34,204 nt of DNA from an uncultured Oscillospiraceae bacterium (GTDB taxonomy: Bacteria > Bacillota > Clostridia > Oscillospirales > Oscillospiraceae). Shown piece by piece: positions 29,093 to 34,204 of this stretch. Location: contig CAJTPV010000033.1 of NCBI GenBank assembly GCA_910578505.1, positions 1 to 34,204 on the forward strand, read 5' to 3'. The notes beneath the pieces were generated by a model, which was not told the DNA's origin, searched no databases, and saw nothing but the letters and a program-made list of their open reading frames with translations. A program made the position numbers and the translations under genes. Each line of letters begins with the position of its first letter. The first letter of the stretch is position 1.

Positions 29093-31741
29093 TTAAATGC
29101 CGGACTTCTTTGCCAGGGTGTTCAGCGCGTCCACAACCTGATTCTCATTGAAGCAGTAGTGCATCTCGGTATAACCGGCGCGCAGCTTCGCCACGTCCTC
29201 GCCCACTTCCTTGCCCCGCAGGATGCAGTCCGCCATGATCTGGGCCAGCTTATCGAACTCCTCCGGACCAAAGCCGAAGCGGGTCATCTCGTTGACGCCG
29301 ATGCGCAGCGCGCCGGAGGCGGTGAAGCCCTCCTCCTCAGGGGTGGCCTGATAGTTGCAGATGATGTTGTTCCGCTCCAGACGCATGGCCACATCCGGGC
29401 CGGTGCCGTAGCCCACGTTGACGATGACCTGATGGGTCTCGGTGTAGTCGTTGGCCGGGTCGCCCGCCACGTCCAGGCCGGCGGCTTTCAGGCTCTTGGC
29501 AAAGCTCTTGGCGTTGCTGACAACGGCCTTCTGGTACGCATCCTTGAAATGGTTCATCTCATACGCCGCCATCAGCAGACCCAGCTGGGTGCCCAGGTGG
29601 TGGTTGGAGACGCTGCCGGGGAAGGCACGGGTCTCAATGGTCTCCCACAGGCCGTATTTCAGCTCGCCTTTCTTGTAGTTGACGCCGATGACGCCGCGCT
29701 GGGGGCCGAAGAAGGTCTTGTGGGTGGAGCCGGTGACGATCTCCGCGCCCTCCTCAAAGGGCTTCTGGAAGTAGTCGCCGATTAGGCCCAGAACGTGGGC
29801 CATGTCGTACATAATGGTGGTCTGCAGGCCGATCTCGTCCACAAACTTGCGGATGGCAGCCACAGGCTCCTTGTGCAGCACCATACTCTTGCCGAAGATA
29901 ATGAACTCCGGGCGGTACTGGTCAATGGCCTTTTTCGTCTCCTCCACGTCGATCCTGTAGATGTTGTCCGCGCAGACGGGGAAGTTCACCAGGGCGTGGC
30001 GCTCAGTAACGGGGTCAATGGCGATATAGTCGTGGAGCGCGCCCATGGGCTGTGCGGAGAGGTGGCCGCCCTTGATGATGTGGTTGTTCATGATATAGCC
30101 CAGCCGCTTGGCGTCGTGCTTGCGGTCCAGGCGGTTCTTCCAGTCCATCAGGGAGGAGAATACGGCGGTGTTGGACATCTGGCCGCTGATGCAGCGGGTC
30201 TCCACCTCGGAGCAGCCCAGGAACGCCTTCATCTCCTCTACCAGCAGCTGCTCCACCTCGTCGATGAACGCGGTGCCCTGATAGTAGAACACGTCCGCAT
30301 CATAGAAGCTCTTGACCTTTTTGTGCTCCGCGTAGCGGAAGGACGGGTCGCTGGCGCACAGCAGGCGCACGGCGCGGGAGGCCGTCATCTCGGAGGGGAT
30401 CAGGTTGATGCACTTCTCCTGCCGCCAGAGATGGTTCTCCACAGCCCGGTTGATGAGCTCCAGCGCCTTGGGCGTCCGGTCGCCGGAAGCAGCCGTGGTC
30501 TCCTCCTCGTCGGGCCGGTAGATGATGGGGCGGGCAAAGGGCGGCGCGTCCACACGCATATGATAGGGCGGAATGACGGCCTTCAGACGGCGTCCGCGGA
30601 CATCCACCTGGACCTCGTCGTCCTCCAGGGTGTCGCTGTCCACAATGGCCAGGCCGATGGCGCGCTTGGCGGTCTCGTCCAGAATGACCGTCTGCAATCC
30701 CTCGCCCTCGTGGCGGTAGTAGGGAACCATCGTGCCGCTGGTGACAAAGCCGATCTGCTTGTCCCCCTTATACACGGGCATGCCCTGGCGCATGACGCCC
30801 CGGTCCAGCAGGGTGATGGGCATGATGCGGCGGGGCAGGACGCTCAGGTCGCTGAAGTCCCGGCTCATGATGCGCTTGAACGCCTCGTACTGCTTGGCCA
30901 GGGGCTCGCGGCCAATGAAGTCGCCCTTCTGCTTGGAGAAGCTGACGGCAAACTTGGCCAGAGGCACGGCAAACACGGGAATCTCTTTCCCCTCCGGGTC
31001 GTCGCCCATGTCGTGGCCATACAGGGGCAGGCAGGCCTCCATGCGCAGGGTGTCCCGGGCGCCCAGTCCGGCGGGCTTGGCCCCCAGCTCAATCAGGCGG
31101 TTCCACAGCCAGGCAGACTCCGCGCTCTCGATATACACCTCATAGCCCAGAGGCTCGCCGGTATAGCCGGTCTTGGCCACACGCACCGTGCGGCCCTCAA
31201 AGGCCAGGGTGTTCAGGGCATTCTTCACCGGCTCGGTGATGGCCTTGCCGCCGGAGAGGACCTGCAAAATCTCCTTGGACTTGGGGCCCTGCACGGCAAT
31301 GGCGGCCCAGTCGCCGGTGATGACGGTCATCTTCGCGTCAAACTTCTTGATCTGCTCGTTGAGATGCACCAGGTCCTTGTCCGTATTGCCGGCGTTGACC
31401 ACCAGCAGATACCGGTCCTCCTCAAAGCGGTACAGGTAGGCGTCGTCCACCGCGCCGCCGTTCTCGTTGGGGATAATGGCATACTGGGCCTGGTTCAAAT
31501 CCAGGGCCATAACGTTGCTGCTCAATACGTGCTGGAGGAATGGGACAGCCTCGGACCCCTCTACCAGGACGCGGCCCATGTGGGACACATCAAAAATGCC
31601 GCAGGCGTGGCGGGTATACAGGTGCTCGGCCACAATGTCCGTGGGGTACTTAATGGGCATCTCCCACCCGCCGAAGTCCACCATCGTCGCACCAGCCGCC
31701 ACATGCACGTCGTATAGCTGGGTCCGCTTCAATTCACTCAT
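29093..31741 (-). CDS. Fusion of aminomethyltransferase (GcvT) and serine hydroxymethyltransferase
   Basis: A single 882-residue frame. Residues 1 to about 395 are GcvT: GWEMPIKYPTDIVAEH, HMGRVLVEG, AVQGPKS, AKTGYTGEPLGYEVY and GARDTLRMEA, plus the C-terminal GCV_T domain (TSGTMVPYYRHEGEG). This part releases methylene-THF and ammonia from aminomethyl-GcvH. After a linker (about 400-425), residues to 882 form a PLP enzyme of the SHMT fold: NLIPSEMTASRAVR, SGQMSNTAVFSSL, YDMAHVLGLIG and GSTHKTFFGPQRG, with Lys675 as PLP lysine. This SHMT half is divergent from standard GlyA (IPSEM for IASEN). It would join methylene-THF to a second glycine to give serine, so two glycines become serine. No stop or internal strong start separates the halves. 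AAGGAGG precedes ATG 31741; expression is controlled by the riboswitch. Confidence 0.93.
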   Translation of the reverse strand: MSELKRTQLYDVHVAAGATMVDFGGWEMPIKYPTDIVAEHLYTRHACGIFDVSHMGRVLVEGSEAVPFLQHVLSSNVMALDLNQAQYAIIPNENGGAVDDAYLYRFEEDRYLLVVNAGNTDKDLVHLNEQIKKFDAKMTVITGDWAAIAVQGPKSKEILQVLSGGKAITEPVKNALNTLAFEGRTVRVAKTGYTGEPLGYEVYIESAESAWLWNRLIELGAKPAGLGARDTLRMEACLPLYGHDMGDDPEGKEIPVFAVPLAKFAVSFSKQKGDFIGREPLAKQYEAFKRIMSRDFSDLSVLPRRIMPITLLDRGVMRQGMPVYKGDKQIGFVTSGTMVPYYRHEGEGLQTVILDETAKRAIGLAIVDSDTLEDDEVQVDVRGRRLKAVIPPYHMRVDAPPFARPIIYRPDEEETTAASGDRTPKALELINRAVENHLWRQEKCINLIPSEMTASRAVRLLCASDPSFRYAEHKKVKSFYDADVFYYQGTAFIDEVEQLLVEEMKAFLGCSEVETRCISGQMSNTAVFSSLMDWKNRLDRKHDAKRLGYIMNNHIIKGGHLSAQPMGALHDYIAIDPVTERHALVNFPVCADNIYRIDVEETKKAIDQYRPEFIIFGKSMVLHKEPVAAIRKFVDEIGLQTTIMYDMAHVLGLIGDYFQKPFEEGAEIVTGSTHKTFFGPQRGVIGVNYKKGELKYGLWETIETRAFPGSVSNHHLGTQLGLLMAAYEMNHFKDAYQKAVVSNAKSFAKSLKAAGLDVAGDPANDYTETHQVIVNVGYGTGPDVAMRLERNNIICNYQATPEEEGFTASGALRIGVNEMTRFGFGPEEFDKLAQIMADCILRGKEVGEDVAKLRAGYTEMHYCFNENQVVDALNTLAKKSGI

Positions 31742-31790
31742 ACTCTCGTCCTCCTTAATATCATTTCATTTTTGCGTCACAATCACAATA

Positions 31791-31824
31791 TAAAAAACAG
31801 GGCGCAACAAATCCTTGTTACGCC
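31791..31824 (-). terminator. Riboswitch-controlled intrinsic terminator
   Basis: On the minus strand the stem (31815-31824 with 31801-31810, 10 bp with one G-T pair, loop GGAT) is followed by CTGTTTTTTATATT. It lies directly after the second glycine aptamer and 50 bases before the gcvT start, the usual expression platform. Confidence 0.9.
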
Positions 31825-31825
31825 T

Positions 31826-31998
31826 CTGTATTGATAACCTGAGAGATTCCCGGCAGAAGTCGCGCCCCTGCCGGTTGCCCCGCCGGCGCACCGCAGTGCT
31901 TTCCAGATTTTCGTCCCGATCCAGTCCCTGCTGCCTGAGAGAGTGTGGCATTGCTCCTTCGGCGCCGCGCTTTTCAGAGCGCAGTCTCTCCTGGACCA
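31826..31998 (-). ncRNA. Tandem glycine riboswitch
   Basis: Read on the minus strand, the first aptamer (about 31919-31998) has GGAGAGACTG, GCCGAAGGAGCAA and TCTCTCAGGCAGCAGG. The second (about 31826-31917) has CTGGAAAGCACTGC, GCCGGCGGGGCAACC and ATCTCTCAGGTTATC. These are the conserved cores of glycine aptamers I and II with a short linker. It is transcribed from the promoter at 32035-32063 and followed by an intrinsic terminator. Glycine binding is expected to prevent termination and switch on the glycine cleavage operon (established for this class). Confidence 0.95.
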
Positions 31999-32034
31999 TT
32001 CATCCGCAGTATGAACTTGTTGCACTCTTTTGTT

Positions 32035-32063
32035 AGGATACCAGCATCTGCCGCCGGTGTCAA
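32035..32063 (-). promoter_or_regulatory. Promoter of the glycine cleavage operon
   Basis: On the minus strand TTGACA (32058-32063), exactly 17 bases, then TATCCT (32035-32040) lie about 30 bases before the first aptamer. Confidence 0.85.
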
Positions 32064-32139
32064 GGACCATTTCCTGCAGTTGGTTATTTTTGTCAATCAC
32101 TCCAATTCCAGCACGCCGGAATTAGGCAGTTTTGCCCAG

Positions 32140-34122
32140 CTACTCCCCGTCCTCCAGCATGGCCGCGAACTGGTCCTCCGTCAGCACGGGGATCTGCAGC
32201 TCATTGGCTTTCCGGAGCTTGCTGCCGGCGTTCTCCCCTGCCACCACATAGGTGGTTTTTTTGCTGACAGAGGTGCTGGCCTTGCCGCCCCGCCGCTCAA
32301 TCAGGGCGGCGGCCTCGTCCCTGGTAAAGCGCTGCAGCGCGCCGGTGAGGACAAAGGTCATGCCCTTGAACTGCTCCCCGGCGGGCTGCTCCGCGGCCTC
32401 CATGGACACCCCGGCCTCCTTCAGCCGCCCGATGAGGTGCTTTGACTGTGGGCTCTCCAGCCACTCGCGGATATAGGCGGCGGTAATGCCCCCCACGTCG
32501 TCAATGGCGGTCAGCTCCTCCTCCGTGGCCTCCGACAGGGCGTCAAAGGTCTGGAAATGGGCGGCCAGCACCTTGCCCGCCTTCTGCCCCACCTGCCGGA
32601 TGCCCAGGGCGAACAGCAGCCGCTCCAGCCCCCGGCTGCGGCTGGCCTGAATAGCGGCCACCGCGTTTTTCGCGGACTTCTTCCCCATGCGCTCCAAATC
32701 CGCCAGCTGCTCCTCTGTCAGGAAATACAGGTCCGCGGGATTGTGCACCAGGTCCTTTTCAATCAGCTGGAGCATCACCGCCGGGCCAACGCCGTCGATG
32801 TCCATGGCGTCCCGGCTGGCGAAGTGGGTCAGGTTCCGGTGGAGCTGGGCGGGGCACTCCGCCCCGGTGCAGCGGACCGCCGCGCCGTCCGGGTCCCGGA
32901 CCACCGGGGCGCCGCAGACCGGGCAGGCCGCCGGCATCCGGTATGGTTCCGTGTTCTCGGGGCGGAGGTCCTTGCACACCTCCACCACTTCCGGGATGAT
33001 CTCGCCGGCTTTCTGCAAAATTACCGTGTCACCGACGCGGATGTCCTTCTCCTCAATGAAGTCCTGGTTGTGCAGCGTGGCGTTGGTGACGGTGGTCCCC
33101 GCCAGACGCACCGGCTCCACCACCACCTTCGGCGTCAGCACGCCGGTGCGGCCCACCTGCACCACGATCTCCCGCACTTTGGACGGCTTCCGCTCCGGCG
33201 GATACTTATAGGCAATGGCCCAGCGGGGGCACTTGGCTGTACTCCCTACTCTCCCGCGGTCTGACAGGTCATCTACCTTGACAACCGCGCCGTCCATATC
33301 AAAGGGCAACTCCTCCCGGCTGTCCCCCAGGCGGACAATTTCCGCGTTGATTGCAGATGCGCTGGAAAGCACCTTGTGGGGGATGGTCCGGAAGCCCTGG
33401 CTCTCGATATAGTCAATGCTCTCGCTGTGGCTGGCGAATTCCCTGCCCTCCGCCAGCTGCAGATTGAACACCCGGATATCCAGCAGCCGCTTCGCGCAGA
33501 TTTTCGGGTCCAGCTGCCGCAGGGAACCGGCGGCGGCGTTGCGGGGATTGGCGAAGAGGGGCTCCCCCAATTCCTCCCGCTGGCGGTTGAGCTTGCGGAA
33601 CACGTTCTTGGGCATGAAGACCTCGCCCCGGACGATCAGGCGGGGCAGCTTTTCCGGCAGGACCATGGGGATGGAGCGGATGGTGCGCAGATTCTCCGTC
33701 ACGTCCTCCCCCACCCGGCCGTCGCCTCGGGTAGCGCCGCGCACAAACTCGCCATCCCGATACTCCAGCGCCACGGACAGACCGTCCACCTTGGGTTCCA
33801 CGCTGTAGGAGACCTCCGCCAGGGCCTCCTCCATCCGCTGGGCGAACTCCTCCACCTCAGCCTGGGAAAATACGTCCTGCAGGCTCTCCAGCGGCACAGG
33901 GTGCTCTACCTGGGTGAAGCTGTCCAGGGCCTGGCCGCCCACCCGCTGGGTGGGAGAATCGGGCGTGATCTCCTTGGGATGCTCCGCCTCCAGCTCCTCC
34001 AGACGGCGGAGCATCCGGTCATACTCGTGGTCCGGCAGATCGGGGTCATCCAGCACGTAATAGCGGTAGCCCGCGTCGTTCAGGCGGTCCCGCAGTTGTT
34101 TCATTTCTTCTCTGTAGTCCAT
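32140..34122 (-). CDS. ligA: NAD-dependent DNA ligase
   Basis: Seals nicks in replicating and repaired DNA with NAD+ as cofactor; normally essential in bacteria. The 660-residue protein has the full domain order: Ia domain (YYVLDDPDLPDHEYDRML), adenylation domain with VEPKVDGLSVAL (Lys111 receives AMP), OB fold, a four-Cys zinc finger (CPVCG...CTGAECP), helix-hairpin-helix repeats (MDIDGVGPAV; RMGKKSAKNAV; IDDVGGITAA), and a C-terminal BRCT domain (FKGMTFVLTGAL; VVAGENAGSKLRKA). The ATG at 34122 follows AAAGAAAGGG. It stands alone, divergent in function from the riboswitch operon but on the same strand. No terminator is obvious before the glycine operon promoter at 32063. Confidence 0.97.
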   Translation of the reverse strand: MDYREEMKQLRDRLNDAGYRYYVLDDPDLPDHEYDRMLRRLEELEAEHPKEITPDSPTQRVGGQALDSFTQVEHPVPLESLQDVFSQAEVEEFAQRMEEALAEVSYSVEPKVDGLSVALEYRDGEFVRGATRGDGRVGEDVTENLRTIRSIPMVLPEKLPRLIVRGEVFMPKNVFRKLNRQREELGEPLFANPRNAAAGSLRQLDPKICAKRLLDIRVFNLQLAEGREFASHSESIDYIESQGFRTIPHKVLSSASAINAEIVRLGDSREELPFDMDGAVVKVDDLSDRGRVGSTAKCPRWAIAYKYPPERKPSKVREIVVQVGRTGVLTPKVVVEPVRLAGTTVTNATLHNQDFIEEKDIRVGDTVILQKAGEIIPEVVEVCKDLRPENTEPYRMPAACPVCGAPVVRDPDGAAVRCTGAECPAQLHRNLTHFASRDAMDIDGVGPAVMLQLIEKDLVHNPADLYFLTEEQLADLERMGKKSAKNAVAAIQASRSRGLERLLFALGIRQVGQKAGKVLAAHFQTFDALSEATEEELTAIDDVGGITAAYIREWLESPQSKHLIGRLKEAGVSMEAAEQPAGEQFKGMTFVLTGALQRFTRDEAAALIERRGGKASTSVSKKTTYVVAGENAGSKLRKANELQIPVLTEDQFAAMLEDGE

Positions 34123-34162
34123 ACAATCCCTTTCTTTCGTTCATGTGTGGCAATAAAAGTTT

Positions 34163-34204
34163 CGCCGGCCTTTTCAAAGGCCGTGGGGTGCAGGGGCAAA
34201 GCCC
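34163..34204. repeat. Hairpin and repeat-like sequence at the window end
   Basis: CGGCCTTT-TC-AAAGGCCG is an 8-bp hairpin upstream of ligA. The following GGGGTGCAGGGGCAAAGCCC looks like the start of a second palindromic intergenic repeat cut by the window end. Short view, so uncertain. Confidence 0.45.

Noticed and set aside
29795..31717. A 640-codon plus-strand open frame opposite the GcvT-SHMT gene
   Set aside because: Antisense shadow of a strongly conserved gene; the translation has no recognisable motif and no ribosome binding site was seen.
1..34204. CRISPR arrays, tRNA or rRNA genes
   Set aside because: No regularly spaced direct repeats and no tRNA-like cloverleaf or rRNA sequence was recognised by eye; a dedicated scan could still find a short tRNA.

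Overview
The window reads as a chromosomal segment of an anaerobic, fairly GC-rich Clostridia genome, most like the Oscillospiraceae (Flavonifractor/Lawsonibacter-type gut bacteria). This rests on strong AGGAGG ribosome binding sites, Gram-positive-style gene families, a B12-dependent methyltransferase cassette, split glycine dehydrogenase subunits (GcvPA/GcvPB) and the typical Firmicutes palindromic repeats. The assignment is inferred from gene content, not from a marker gene.

Region 1 (about 1-7,300) is an accessory, mobile-looking segment of lower GC. On the minus strand it holds a Fic protein cut by the window edge, a large serine recombinase with two tiny genes just upstream of it, and a small double-CxxC protein. 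On the plus strand are two unrelated DUF4143-type AAA ATPases and a DUF2200-DUF1801 fusion. Between them lie a palindromic repeat, a perfect 19-bp hairpin and a MITE-like unit with 20-bp inverted ends.

Region 2 (about 7,376-19,400) is the most interesting part. A minus-strand operon encodes a corrinoid protein, a methylamine methyltransferase of the MtmB type that lacks pyrrolysine, a UroD/MtaA-type methylcobamide methyltransferase and a DUF1638 protein. Next to it, also minus, are a lone xanthine-dehydrogenase-family molybdenum subunit and a 774-residue fusion of a GntR-UTRA regulator to a RACo-type corrinoid activator. The fusion has a strong internal ribosome binding site and ATG exactly at the start of the activator half. 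Divergent from it are an 8-oxoguanine-deaminase-like aminohydrolase and an NCS1 (CodB-like) nucleobase permease. Together they suggest import, deamination, hydroxylation and corrinoid-dependent N-demethylation of an N-methylated nucleobase-like compound (inference).

Region 3 (about 19,474-24,783) is ordinary: phosphofructokinase; a three-gene operon of metallophosphoesterase, DEDDh exonuclease and AlkD-like DNA alkylation repair protein; and a cytosolic hybrid histidine kinase.

Region 4 (24,806-32,063) is a glycine cleavage operon on the minus strand. A consensus promoter is followed by a tandem glycine riboswitch with an intrinsic terminator, then a GcvT-SHMT fusion protein, gcvH, gcvPA, gcvPB and lipoate ligase. 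The fusion joins glycine cleavage to serine synthesis through shared methylene-THF, and the ligase can lipoylate GcvH. Region 5 is ligA (NAD-dependent DNA ligase), followed by a short repeat-like tail at the window end.
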